This document shows, one piece after another, positions 17,878 to 27,075 of a DNA stretch of 64,000 bases (position 1 is its first letter; each line of letters opens with the position of its first letter). A program made the translations under genes and the position numbers. Under the pieces are notes generated by a model. The model was not told where the DNA came from. It made no database searches and saw only the letters and a program-made list of their open reading frames with translations. The stretch spans positions 62,001 through 126,000 of the forward strand of contig NZ_NTMH01000036.1 of assembly GCF_002307475.1 (NCBI RefSeq), given 5' to 3'. This DNA comes from Pantoea allii. GTDB taxonomy: Bacteria > Pseudomonadota > Gammaproteobacteria > Enterobacterales > Enterobacteriaceae.

Positions 17878-18615
17878 TTAAGCCTGTTTTGCTTTGGCCT
17901 GACAGATATCCCCGTGACAGCTATAAGGCACCACAGGCTTGCCGCCAAAATCATTAATCGTAATCACATGCGGCTCAGAGAAAATGGCCGAGCGCACCGT
18001 TTCACTGGATTTGGGTGCAATCATGACGGGTTTAAAATCTTTTGCCACCGCCTGACCCGGTTTACCGGTAATACCAAGCACCGTCATGTAATAAGGTGAT
18101 GGATTAACGATTTTATATCCGCTGCTCATTTTGTGCAGTACAAGCTGGTCATCGTGCTGACTAAAACGTTCAGCCACGATGGCTGCCGGGCGGTAAAAAA
18201 GTTTAATTTTAGTTTGCAGCGCCAGCTGTAACACATTCGGATGGTCGCTTTTTGGCGGCACTTCTCTTACGCTAAAATAAAATAAGCTTTCACGGTCTTT
18301 TGGCAGACTGTTTACCGTAGGCAACGACGTGATACGAATAACACTTTTTTGTGAAGGCTCCAGCCTTTGCATCGGCGGCGTAACCATCAAATAATCTGTG
18401 AGTTTTTTTCCATGCGCATCTTCAAGCCATGCCTGCGCGAGATAAGGTTTCTTCGTACTGTCATTAGTAATATTGACTATCAGATTTTTTTCAGTACCGT
18501 TGAATACCGCCCGTGTCCGGTCCAGTGAAACGGCAGAAATAGCCTGGTGACAAAAACTAAAACATATCGCCCCTGTGACCAGCAGCGTTGATATAAATCG
18601 CTTATTAATGTTCAT
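17878..18615 (-). CDS. Periplasmic fimbrial chaperone
   Basis: 245 residues when started at the ATG at 18615. A longer frame begins at 18654 but adds no signal-peptide feature. The signal peptide ends near QAISA. The signature VSLDRTRAVFNGTEKNLIVNITN, cut here into its parts (SLDRTR, LIVNITN), is followed by PPMQRLEPSQKSVIRI and FYFSVREVPPKS. A C-terminal cysteine pair lies in SCHGDIC. It lies 55 bases after the usher gene and serves the major pilin and the following subunits. Confidence 0.92.
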   Translation of the reverse strand: MNINKRFISTLLVTGAICFSFCHQAISAVSLDRTRAVFNGTEKNLIVNITNDSTKKPYLAQAWLEDAHGKKLTDYLMVTPPMQRLEPSQKSVIRITSLPTVNSLPKDRESLFYFSVREVPPKSDHPNVLQLALQTKIKLFYRPAAIVAERFSQHDDQLVLHKMSSGYKIVNPSPYYMTVLGITGKPGQAVAKDFKPVMIAPKSSETVRSAIFSEPHVITINDFGGKPVVPYSCHGDICQAKAKQA

Positions 18616-18669
18616 GAATTTCATATCCAAATAATACTCGTTAGCAAAGTTCATTGTCGAAAATATAAA

Positions 18670-21159
18670 TTACTCACACGGCAGTAATAACTGACTAGTG
18701 GGAATTACGTGTGGTAATGTCGCTGTACACTGCATACTCCCGTTCCATTGCAGAGTGAGTTTTTCGTCCGGATTAACACCCGTAATCCAGGCTAGTCCAC
18801 CATCGCTCACCATGCCTACTTCACGTTTTTTCGCATTTAATATTGAGACGCCAAAGGGCGGATGATCGCCGTTCGCCATACTCAAAATGGCCACCACTTT
18901 GGCGCCTTTCAGCACGTCAATATGGCGAAATCCAATTGCTCCTTCGGTCAATGCAGCTTCTACAACCGGTGAGTCTCCCATTTCAACATCATCCGGCAGT
19001 CGATTCACATCCACGCTGACCGAAGAGCGATAATAGCTCGGCACGGAAGGCATCACCGCAATACCAAACATATTGGTATTGCCATCGTGCCCTATTGGCA
19101 CATCAGCTACGCCATCAGTGCTGATCAACATACGCGTACCGCCGCGGTTGCTGGCGCCATGAAGCGCCGCGCCTTCGAGCGTTGCCGTCATGCCGCCACT
19201 GATTGAAAGGCTGGCGGAGGTATAGCTTTTTTCCTGCCAGCTCATATTCGCCGTCACATCAGCATGATCGCCGTTGTGGTTATACATGCCGCTGGCCTGA
19301 GTGGTGGTGTTGCTGCCATCTCTGTTGCTGCGCGTCCCCGCCGTCAAACGGTAGCTGTCTCCGTTTTCCAGCGACTGATACCATCCCGCCGTCTGGCTGA
19401 ACGCTTTACCGCCATAGTTACCATTATAACTTGCTGTTCCAGAGCCTAAAGGCATGCTCAGGCTAAGCCACAGCGCATCATCTTTTTTACCGTTGTAGTC
19501 GCTGCGCGACGCAGAGAGTGATGCAGAAATATTGTGCCAGTCACCTACGTCGAAATAACGGCTCAATGACAGGCTGTAGCGATCCGTTTCAGGTTTATTC
19601 CAGTAAGTCTGATGCGACCAGCTTAAATAGGCCGATAAACGAAGATCGGTAAAACTTTTACTGGCGGTAACGGTATAGAGCTCTTTACTGTTTCCTCGGG
19701 TGCTGCCGTGATAACGAGCATCAAGGTATTCCGGCATGGTCATATAATTACGTTCGGCGAAACGATAACCCGCGAACGTAATATCACTGTTAATTGAGTC
19801 AAAACGCTTAGAGTAACTGATCCGGTACGAACGCCCCTGCAAATCACCTTCGTTAGGTAAATTCGCCATCGACTGAGTAATATCTGCCGAGAGCGCGCCG
19901 AACTGAAATAAATCACGGCCCACACCCACTGCCACACTTTTATAATCTGGTGAGAATATGCCACCACCGTACAACGACCAGCTGTTGCTGATCCCCCACG
20001 ATGCCTCTGCCGTGCCAAACAGGGGGCCTTCCACATTGTGGCTGTAATTTGACGATCGACCGGTGGCAAACTTGTAACGAATCTGCCCAGGCCGGGTCAG
20101 ATAAGGAATGGTTGCTGTGGTTACCTGAAAATGCTGAACGCTACCATCCTGCTCAGTGACTTGCACATCCAGCTCGCCACTGACTGCACTGTTTAACTCC
20201 TGAATGCGGAACGGCCCCGCCGCCACTGTAGTTTCATAAATAATCCGACCCTGTTGACTAATAGTGACTTTGGCATTGGTACGCGCAATACCACTGACTT
20301 CCGGCGCATAACCGCGTAATTTAGGCGGAAGCTGGCTTTCGTCACTGACCAGTGAAGCCCCGGTATAGCGCCAGGAATCGAACAGGTCGGAGGACAGGTA
20401 ATCTTCACCCAGCGTCAGTTTTGCCATGATAGAAGGCAGTGCCCGGTAGACGTAAAACCGTCCCCAACTGAAACTTTTAGTAGCTGAGCCGCTGCGCGCG
20501 CCACTTTCACTGTAGTTACCCTGCCAGTCACCACGTAAACGCCATGCCCCCAGGTTCAGACCCGCCGTACCGCTGCCGCTGGCAGTCTGCGAGCGGGCTC
20601 CTTGCGCTGTTTTTGTGACCGAACCGTTCAGGCTGTAATCCAGCATCACGCCCGGGATACCATTCTCCCAGCGCGAAGGCGGTAGCCAGGTCGCATCCTG
20701 GTATTCAAGCCATGCCTGAGGAACCGAAACGTCCAGCGTCGATTGCGACAGGTCGCCTTTTAATACTACCCCGTCAAGGCCATCAAAATTTGCGCAGGTT
20801 CCTTCGTCATTAAAAATGATTTTGGCAAAAGCGTCGGGACGTAATCCCAGCATCGCCACTTGTTCACGATTCAGACAGGCTCGGATACGTGTTTTTTCAT
20901 CCCCATGAAAAGCGGCCTCTCTAAAAGAAATGTCCTGATCGCCAACAGTGCTGCCATTTATTTTCAGCGTAAGCAAATATTTTCCCGGCATAATATAACC
21001 GGCTTCGGAAAAATGGGATAAGTCAATATTATTACGATCTTCGGCATCCAGAATATCCATATTAAACTCAACGGAATAGGCTGGAAAAATGCAACCTGAT
21101 AAAGCCAGAAGAATACACACCCCCAGCTTATTACGTGGTAATAACAGTGATTTACCCAT
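18670..21159 (-). CDS. Outer-membrane fimbrial usher
   Basis: 829 residues with the FimD/PapC plan: signal peptide, N-terminal periplasmic domain (VEFNMDILDAEDRNNIDLS), a long beta-barrel with many SYSKRF-type strands, the plug-containing middle region (RGYAPEVSGIA), and C-terminal domains with a cysteine near the end (LLLPCE). It recruits chaperone-subunit complexes and secretes the assembled pilus. It is the only usher in the window and must serve both chaperone blocks. It is 63 bases downstream of a pilin gene. Confidence 0.95.
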   Translation of the reverse strand: MGKSLLLPRNKLGVCILLALSGCIFPAYSVEFNMDILDAEDRNNIDLSHFSEAGYIMPGKYLLTLKINGSTVGDQDISFREAAFHGDEKTRIRACLNREQVAMLGLRPDAFAKIIFNDEGTCANFDGLDGVVLKGDLSQSTLDVSVPQAWLEYQDATWLPPSRWENGIPGVMLDYSLNGSVTKTAQGARSQTASGSGTAGLNLGAWRLRGDWQGNYSESGARSGSATKSFSWGRFYVYRALPSIMAKLTLGEDYLSSDLFDSWRYTGASLVSDESQLPPKLRGYAPEVSGIARTNAKVTISQQGRIIYETTVAAGPFRIQELNSAVSGELDVQVTEQDGSVQHFQVTTATIPYLTRPGQIRYKFATGRSSNYSHNVEGPLFGTAEASWGISNSWSLYGGGIFSPDYKSVAVGVGRDLFQFGALSADITQSMANLPNEGDLQGRSYRISYSKRFDSINSDITFAGYRFAERNYMTMPEYLDARYHGSTRGNSKELYTVTASKSFTDLRLSAYLSWSHQTYWNKPETDRYSLSLSRYFDVGDWHNISASLSASRSDYNGKKDDALWLSLSMPLGSGTASYNGNYGGKAFSQTAGWYQSLENGDSYRLTAGTRSNRDGSNTTTQASGMYNHNGDHADVTANMSWQEKSYTSASLSISGGMTATLEGAALHGASNRGGTRMLISTDGVADVPIGHDGNTNMFGIAVMPSVPSYYRSSVSVDVNRLPDDVEMGDSPVVEAALTEGAIGFRHIDVLKGAKVVAILSMANGDHPPFGVSILNAKKREVGMVSDGGLAWITGVNPDEKLTLQWNGSMQCTATLPHVIPTSQLLLPCE

Positions 21160-21222
21160 TTATATAATCTTCTTAACTTACATCGATTAGTTAAAGCCTG
21201 AAATGAAATTAAAAATAAATTT

Positions 21223-21759
21223 TTACTGATAGGTAACCATAAAGCGTACGGTTCCCGACCATATCCCCTCTTCAAAATCATCGCCTGTTGGAACCACGGC
21301 CAAACGATAACGCAGTTCCGTGCCCTCTTTATTGAGTGGCATCTCATCCATCATTTCGCCAGGATGGGCAATATGGCCGCTCTCATCAGACACCGTAAGT
21401 GCGAATCCCTGTACGTTACCTGTTACCGCGAATAGTTCGGGATGACTTTCAACTCTGTCACCATCGAATGTCACGGAGACGCTTTTCCATTCTCCACCTC
21501 TGTCGCGTTTCAAGTCACAGTTTACTAACCGTAGCGAAAAAGGTAATTGCGATGTCAGTCCACTGTTTTCTAATGAAGTTGAAGAAAATGCCGGAAAAGT
21601 AACCTCCTGCCAGACATCATCAGTATGAATACTGCAGGCTGATTCCTGGATTTGGCCGTTTACATGTACGTGCCCATGACCGTGATCGTCCCATTTTGCG
21701 GCCTGAGCAGAAGCCCACATCATTGAAAAAGTCAAAAGAAAAAATATGCGCAGGTACAT
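21223..21759 (-). CDS. Fimbrial subunit, pilin-like
   Basis: 178 residues when started at the ATG at 21759, which has a good GGAGG ribosome binding site six bases upstream. A longer frame starts at 21789 inside the intercistronic hairpin. Signal peptide ends near AQAAK. A short histidine-rich stretch (DDHGHGHVHVNG) opens the mature protein. GQIQESACSIH and LVNCDL hold the pilin cysteines, and RFMVTYQ is the C-terminal strand. Its position between major pilin and usher matches MrpB-type subunits. Confidence 0.85.
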   Translation of the reverse strand: MYLRIFFLLTFSMMWASAQAAKWDDHGHGHVHVNGQIQESACSIHTDDVWQEVTFPAFSSTSLENSGLTSQLPFSLRLVNCDLKRDRGGEWKSVSVTFDGDRVESHPELFAVTGNVQGFALTVSDESGHIAHPGEMMDEMPLNKEGTELRYRLAVVPTGDDFEEGIWSGTVRFMVTYQ

Positions 21760-21774
21760 AACAGCCTCCATCGG

Positions 21775-21803
21775 AACACCCCTGATCAATGCCCAGGGGT
21801 GTT
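21775..21803 (-). promoter_or_regulatory. Intercistronic stem-loop after the major pilin gene
   Basis: AACACCCCTG (21775-21784) pairs perfectly with CAGGGGTGTT (21794-21803), with a nine-base loop. It lies between the major pilin stop at 21824 and the next gene. No long T-run follows on the minus strand, so partial termination or protection of the pilin mRNA 3' end is more likely than full termination. This is how pilin operons keep the major subunit in excess. Confidence 0.7.
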
Positions 21804-21823
21804 TTATCAGCTCTGGCTATTAC

Positions 21824-22408
21824 TTATTCGTAGGCCAACGTGAAGTCTGCAATAGAGGTGAATTCACCTGTGGTAACTTTATCGCCCAGCCCCTGGAGGT
21901 ATGCTGAGAAACCTAAGGTGTTTTCACCCTCAATCAGTTCACGTGAAGATGAAGTGCCGCCAACTGGGATGATGTTGCTTGAACCATCAGTGATGACAAC
22001 GCCCGCACCAGAAGCGGTGCCGGTGATGCCGAACCACGTGTTGTCACCTGCAACTGCAGGGGAACCACCAAAGGTGACTTTCACTGACGGTGCAGTAGTG
22101 GTATTAACGTCGTTGCCGTCTTTATCTTTTGAAGTGGTGCTGCTCATGGTGCAGTGCTGCAGATCAATCTCGAAATTTACAGGTTTTGAAACGCCACTAT
22201 CTGCCAGCTGAGAAGCGGCGATCTGGCCTAGAGAGACTTCCTGATCGGAGGTTTCAGGGCTGATAGAGCATGCTGCGTCAATGATTGAGCCGGTAAAGGT
22301 AATACGACCCTGGCCCTGGTTAGCGACGTCATCTGCTGCATAAACATTTGAAACAGCAACCATGCTTAAAGTCAGAGCCATAACAGACGCGAGCTTATTC
22401 ATTTTCAT
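21824..22408 (-). CDS. Major fimbrial pilin (FimA/MrpA type)
   Basis: 194 residues from the ATG at 22408; an upstream in-frame ATG at 22423 is possible. Signal peptide ends at VYAAD. GSIIDAACSIS and LQHCTMS carry the disulfide cysteines, and the C-terminus FTLAYE has the penultimate tyrosine. First position in the cluster, small size and the downstream hairpin mark it as the shaft subunit. A promoter should lie in the 570-base region upstream. No invertible element was found there. Confidence 0.9.
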   Translation of the reverse strand: MKMNKLASVMALTLSMVAVSNVYAADDVANQGQGRITFTGSIIDAACSISPETSDQEVSLGQIAASQLADSGVSKPVNFEIDLQHCTMSSTTSKDKDGNDVNTTTAPSVKVTFGGSPAVAGDNTWFGITGTASGAGVVITDGSSNIIPVGGTSSSRELIEGENTLGFSAYLQGLGDKVTTGEFTSIADFTLAYE

Positions 22409-22423
22409 TACATTCAATCCCAT

Positions 22424-22994
22424 ATATTTAACAATTTGCCAAAATTCAAAGCCAAAAACGGTGGAACTTTCTTAAAGAAATTCATCCTGGAGGCGAAAAG
22501 TGCTTACTGATTTGTAAGGTTCGATTCAATCCAACTCCATAATTGGCGAGAAGAATTATCTGCAAAATATTGAAGGCTTAGAAGATAAAACAGAAAGAAT
22601 GGCAAAAACGATATCTTTAAGCCAAGAATCAGCATGAAAAAAGAACAAGAATCCAAAGGCAGGGCGAGGAAACAACATAATGAGGAATGATGCATCGTCA
22701 AATAGAATAAAACGACATACTGCTTTAGCAGCCGTACTTATAGCATATCGCACACATATAATTAACAACTCCAACACACACCGGACGATGATGACATCAA
22801 ATACATTTTCGTTCATGAACACGGATTTTTTATAACTGCTATACAAGTTTATTATTTATCCGGGTGTTATAAAGCTTAGAGGGACATTATTGCTTCTGAA
22901 AAACTGTAGATAAGTCAGCTAAGCATTATGAAGTTTCAGTCCTTAATAGCATTGCATATCTGAACGCACACTATTTATATATTACTGCTAAAAA
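22424..22994. other. Regulatory region upstream of the fimbrial operon
   Basis: About 570 AT-rich bases with no convincing gene. Two overlapping hydrophobic minus-strand frames (22504-22701 and 22556-22846) lack ribosome binding sites and recognisable content. The region should carry the major pilin promoter. I looked for a pair of inverted repeats flanking a switchable promoter and saw none. No adjacent PapI, FimB or MrpJ-type regulator gene exists in the window. Confidence 0.4.
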
Positions 22995-23016
22995 GGCATC
23001 GTATAAACACGATGCC
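22995..23016 (-). terminator. Terminator of araE
   Basis: GGCATCGT (22995-23002) pairs with ACGATGCC (23009-23016) across a six-base loop, followed by a T-run on the minus strand. It lies 28 bases downstream of the araE stop codon. Confidence 0.85.
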
Positions 23017-23044
23017 ATTTCTGGATCTAATCTGGACTGTTGCG

Positions 23045-24463
23045 TTATTTTCCCAAATCCCGCAGCTTCTCACCCGCCATCAAATTCTTCTCAATCCGCT
23101 CCAGGGTCACATTCTTGGTTTCCGGCACCAGGTAAACCGTGATAACAATAAACAGCAGGTTAAACCCGGTATACAGCCAGAAGGTGCCCGCCGCGCCGAT
23201 ACTGCCCAACAGCGACAGAAAGGTCGCGCCGATAATCATATTCGCTACCCAGTTCGTGGTGGTCGAGCAGGTGATACCAAAGTCACGGCATTTGAGCGGC
23301 TGAATTTCAGAACACAGAATCCAGACGACAGGCGCTGCGCTCATGGCATATCCGCCAATACACAGCATGGTCATACCAACGGAAACCCAGGATAACCCGC
23401 TGCTGATCTCACCCTGCCCCGCTTTCATCAGGCAATAACCCAGTACCAGGGTGGCAAACGCCATGACGGAAAAGCCGATTTTCAGGATGGGTTTTCTGCC
23501 TGCTCTGTCCACCGTAAACACGGCAATAAAAGTGGCAAACATAAACGTCAGGCCGACCACGACCGTGGCAATCATTTGCTCCTGGGTACTTTTAAAGCCC
23601 GCCATTTTAAAAATCTGCGGCGCGTAATACATGATGATGTTCATGCCGGTAAACTGCTGCATGCCCTGTAACAACATCCCCAGGAATACCGCCCGTCTGA
23701 CGTTGGGATTACGTTTGAATAATGCAAAGCCGCCCTGCTTCATGCGCAGGCTTTCACGTATGTCATTCAGCTCCTGGCGGGCCTTTTCTGAGGTATCCCG
23801 CAGCATCCGTAGCACTTCCTCTGCCTCCACATGCAGGCCTTTTGCCGCCAGCCAGCGCGGACTGTTAGGCAGGAAGATAACCATAATGAACAGGATAACT
23901 GCCGGTAAGGCCAGCACGCCCAGCATGGCGCGCCAGTTGCCACTGTAGCTGAACGCGGTATCGGACAGGAAAGCCAGCACAATGCCAAAGGTAATCATTA
24001 GCTGATAAAGGCTGATCATTTTTCCCCGCACGTTCTCCGTGGCCATCTCGGACAGATATAACGGTGCGGTATAAGACGCCACACCCACCGCAACCCCCAG
24101 TAATACCCGAAAGCCCAGCAGCGCTTCCACACTGGTGGCAAAGGCAGAGCCCAGCGATCCCAGAATAAACAGCACGGCCCCGGCCATCAGACTGTATTTT
24201 CTGCCCAGGCTGTGTGACACCCAACCGTTGCAGATGGCACCAATAGCCGCCCCCAGCATCATGCTGCTCACCACCCATTCCTGCTCATGACTGCTTAAAC
24301 GGAAGTGCTGAGTGATAAAGGGCAGTGCGCCCGAGATAACGCCGATATCCAGGCCAAAAAGTAATCCGGCCAGCGCCGCCGATATGGAGATAAACAGGTT
24401 CATACGCCGAACTTTTTGCTGGTGTTGGCTATTAATATTCAAAGTATTTACATGAGACATCAT
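23045..24463 (-). CDS. araE: Arabinose-proton symporter AraE (MFS sugar porter)
   Basis: 472 residues from the ATG at 24463, the same length as E. coli AraE; the frame extends to 24517. The sequence follows E. coli AraE almost throughout: [85 protein letters not shown] and the ending LMAGEKLRD. It imports L-arabinose with a proton. TCCATA-type half-sites at 24491-24496 and, inverted, at 24547-24554 lie upstream and may be AraC sites, but their spacing does not match the consensus exactly. No other ara gene is in the window. Confidence 0.93.
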   Translation of the reverse strand: MMSHVNTLNINSQHQQKVRRMNLFISISAALAGLLFGLDIGVISGALPFITQHFRLSSHEQEWVVSSMMLGAAIGAICNGWVSHSLGRKYSLMAGAVLFILGSLGSAFATSVEALLGFRVLLGVAVGVASYTAPLYLSEMATENVRGKMISLYQLMITFGIVLAFLSDTAFSYSGNWRAMLGVLALPAVILFIMVIFLPNSPRWLAAKGLHVEAEEVLRMLRDTSEKARQELNDIRESLRMKQGGFALFKRNPNVRRAVFLGMLLQGMQQFTGMNIIMYYAPQIFKMAGFKSTQEQMIATVVVGLTFMFATFIAVFTVDRAGRKPILKIGFSVMAFATLVLGYCLMKAGQGEISSGLSWVSVGMTMLCIGGYAMSAAPVVWILCSEIQPLKCRDFGITCSTTTNWVANMIIGATFLSLLGSIGAAGTFWLYTGFNLLFIVITVYLVPETKNVTLERIEKNLMAGEKLRDLGK

Positions 24464-24641
24464 TAAGCTCCGCTTATACAGCATGCAATGTCCATACAGG
24501 ATATAAAGCGGTGGCAAAGAAGGATGAGGGGAAATTCGTCCAGGATATGGACTATCCTACTGAGGCGAATATAAGTGTGACGGAGATCGCGCTAAGACGT
24601 GGCCTGTGTTTTTTGCATTTTATTTCAATTAGTTAAAAAAT

Positions 24642-25313
24642 TTACATCTGACCAGTTATAGGTCGTTGCGGCCAGTCAGATTGTGCCCTGCACCGAACCG
24701 TAACACTGATGCTGGTTGGCAATAAAAACGCGCGCAGGCTGGCTGGTAAGGTCGCGGCCTGATAACGCAGCAAGGTGGTGTGCCAGAACGCCGGCGGGCT
24801 GCTTTTTCCCGCATGCCTTTCTTGTAGCGGTTCACGCCATTCTCCCGACATCAATGTCTCCCAAAACAGCGCCCTTTCTGTCACGGCGAGCTCATCGGGT
24901 ACGCCCGCCAGCAATAACTGGTCAGGAAGCGCCACCAGCCGCAGCATATCGACCTGCAGGTGGCGATGCTTAACGCTTTGATTGAAAGCTTTTTCCAGGC
25001 TTAGCGTAGAAGGCATCGTTTCACGTCGCTGAAACTGTGCAGGCGTGACGGGAAGAAAGGTCACATGGAAATTATCTGGATGCATGATATCCGCCCTGGG
25101 ATCTCCTGCATTCAGTGCGCCCAGCTCATGGAGTAATGCGATTATTGCCGGATTCAGTGCAGGCCGGATGCCGCTGGTCAGTGCGTATAAATGTTCCGGG
25201 TAAAAAGATTTCGTTGCCGTACACGCTGAAGACGCATTCGCGCCCTGCCATTGGGTCAGCGTTTGGCGGGATCGTGCCGCGTAAATGCTTTCAAGATGAT
25301 GACACAGTTCCAA
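24642..25313 (-). CDS. 2H phosphoesterase-like protein
   Basis: 223 residues, starting at a TTG (25313) that has an AGGAGA ribosome binding site seven bases upstream. Two H-x-T motifs, FHVTFLPV near residue 83 and WHTTLLRY near residue 176, are spaced as in the 2H phosphoesterase superfamily (LigT, 2'-5' RNA ligase-like and cyclic phosphodiesterases). The likely activity is hydrolysis of a cyclic or 2'-5' phosphodiester. I do not recognise a closer family. It stands alone between araE and a divergent acetyltransferase gene. Confidence 0.6.
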   Translation of the reverse strand: MELCHHLESIYAARSRQTLTQWQGANASSACTATKSFYPEHLYALTSGIRPALNPAIIALLHELGALNAGDPRADIMHPDNFHVTFLPVTPAQFQRRETMPSTLSLEKAFNQSVKHRHLQVDMLRLVALPDQLLLAGVPDELAVTERALFWETLMSGEWREPLQERHAGKSSPPAFWHTTLLRYQAATLPASLRAFLLPTSISVTVRCRAQSDWPQRPITGQM

Positions 25314-25585
25314 TACATTCTCCTGATAAGCGTGAAGTGAGGCGGCATCATGTTATCCCCTCATTGATGACAGCCTTAATACTCCCGCTGAATTTTACAC
25401 GCTTTTTGCAGTAACGTGCGTTTGCTTAGTCCATGACATTATGGCTCCCGCCGGTTATGTAATACCCGGCATTTCCCGGCTGCCGACAGGCAGGATTGAT
25501 GTCCTTCTTAAAGCCGAAACGTTTATTTTTAAACGATCGCCCAGTGATATAGTGCTGACATCCTGAAATAAGCGGCGACTACCCG

Positions 25586-26143
25586 ATGGAAAACAGGCTT
25601 TTTTCGGCAGCGCGTATTCTAATTTGCGCACCCAGAGCGGAAGATATCGACACCATGGCATTGTGGTATCAGGACGATGTCTATCTTCGCAACGTAGATA
25701 CAGAGCCTGCTTTTCCGCTTTCTGCAGAGAAACTGGCCAAAATTATGCTTCCCGCTGACAACGATTTTTATTTTCATATCAGAACAAAGGCCGATGACCG
25801 CCTGATTGGATTTGTCACATTGCACAGTATTGAATGGAATAATCAGCAGGCAAGCCTGGCAATGGGGATTGGACAGGCAAAAGATCGCGGACAGGGTTTT
25901 GGTGATGAAGGCCTGAAATTAATCATGCGCTATGCCTTTATGGAACTCAATTTGCATCGTCTGAGTCTGGAAGTCATTTCCTGTAATGCTCATGCGCTGA
26001 GTCTTTACGAAAGGAATGGGTTTGTTAAAGAAGGCGTGATCAGGCAGGCCGTTTATCGTGATAATAAGCGCTCCGATCGCGTGGCGATGGGTATTCTTCG
26101 CCCTGAATGGCTTGAAAATAATGGTCTGAACCCTATTAACTGA
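25586..26143 (+). CDS. GNAT-family N-acetyltransferase (RimJ/RimL type)
   Basis: 185 residues. The acetyl-CoA loop appears as GQAKDRGQGFGDEGLKL (Q/R-x-x-G-x-G/A pattern), and NLHRLSLEVISCNAHALSLYERNGF is the classic C-terminal half with the AxxLYxxxGF motif. It acetylates a primary amine of an unknown substrate using acetyl-CoA. It is a single gene with no operon partners. Confidence 0.88.
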   Translation: MENRLFSAARILICAPRAEDIDTMALWYQDDVYLRNVDTEPAFPLSAEKLAKIMLPADNDFYFHIRTKADDRLIGFVTLHSIEWNNQQASLAMGIGQAKDRGQGFGDEGLKLIMRYAFMELNLHRLSLEVISCNAHALSLYERNGFVKEGVIRQAVYRDNKRSDRVAMGILRPEWLENNGLNPIN

Positions 26144-26637
26144 GCATAGTCAGTTCAGCCACATCAAATAGCCGATGAGTCATCAGGCATTTTTTCTCCT
26201 GGCTTAAAACGGACAACGCGGTGCCGTCTGGTTAACCTTAACGTGCTGGCGGACAGCCTGGTCGCGTCTTAACTGATCCTTACATAACCCTTCTGCCGCA
26301 CGCGATGGCGCATATTTTCTGTATCCTCCTCGCAGTGCCATTTTTCATACCGGATCATCGTCGTGCTAAGGCAATCTGACCCCCTATTCGGGTGAGGCTG
26401 AGCAGATTCAACGCTTGAACTAAGCGGCGCGCGAAATCAGGCTGATTTTCCCGTCCTTCCTTTGCCTGAGCCCTGATTCTGCTGCCGACATCCTCGAACA
26501 CTGTAATGTGGGATTCGCGATGCGGCCTGCGTTTGCCGTCTTCAACACAGACAGCCATCGCCGCATTGACTTCGCGGAAATACAAACCAGGCTTAAGAGG
26601 TCATTTTAATGTCCCTTTAATGCTCAAGAGGAAAGCC
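26144..26637. other. Intergenic region before a small lipoprotein gene
   Basis: About 490 bases without a convincing gene. A 76-codon minus-strand frame at 26355-26585 has no ribosome binding site, recognisable domain or neighbour and is treated as chance. The 3' part must contain the leader of the lipoprotein gene at 26638. Confidence 0.35.
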
Positions 26638-26808
26638 ATGAAAAGCGTATTTGCCGGTTTATTCATCATCTCCAGCCTGCTCGTCATGTCAGGTTGCCAG
26701 CAGGAAAGCGGCGCCATAGGTAATGATGGTCGTCCTCACGCGCCAAGCGGACAATCCGTTCCCGGCGGGCCATTAGGCAAAGGGCCGGTAGGCCAACCGC
26801 AGTCTTAA
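26638..26808 (+). CDS. Small lipoprotein
   Basis: 56 residues. Signal peptide with the lipobox VMSGCQQ (cysteine at residue 19), then a Gly/Pro/Ser-rich tail without regular structure. AAGAGGAAAGCC gives a strong ribosome binding site before the ATG at 26638, and a terminator follows at once. This supports a real small gene rather than the longer frame that opens at 26506. The function is unknown. Confidence 0.75.
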   Translation: MKSVFAGLFIISSLLVMSGCQQESGAIGNDGRPHAPSGQSVPGGPLGKGPVGQPQS

Positions 26809-26814
26809 GAAAAT

Positions 26815-26835
26815 CCGGCCCTGAGCCGGTTTTTT
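26815..26835 (+). terminator. Rho-independent terminator
   Basis: CCGGC (26815-26819) pairs with GCCGG (26825-26829), followed by six T. It lies directly after the small lipoprotein gene. Confidence 0.85.
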
Positions 26836-27075
26836 CTTTCCCACCTTAATTTCAGCTTACCTTTTCTCTTCGTCCAACTTGCCACGCTCGGTGCCTGACA
26901 GCCGCTGCGCTTAGTTTTCACGCCTATCCTTAGCCCGCGCAGTTCTGGAATAGTCGAGTAAACTTGATGATACCGGCGAGGAGAAAAACGTGCATGAATG
27001 CGTCGCCTTTCCTGCAGCATGCGCAAAACACAGCCTGCGGCCGAACCCCATAACAATAACAAGGTGCGAACATCG

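Noticed and set aside
22504..22846. Hydrophobic minus-strand frames upstream of the major pilin gene
   Set aside because: They lack ribosome binding sites, overlap each other in different frames and have no recognisable content; most likely AT-rich leader DNA.
22424..22994. Invertible promoter element (fim switch type)
   Set aside because: No pair of inverted repeats flanking the region and no recombinase gene nearby.
24475..24560. AraC operator half-sites upstream of araE
   Set aside because: TCCATA-type sequences exist, but the spacing to the AGC box is one base off or shorter than consensus, so they are mentioned in the araE entry but not called as a feature.
26355..26585. 76-codon minus-strand frame
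   Set aside because: No ribosome binding site, no recognised family, and no supporting neighbours.
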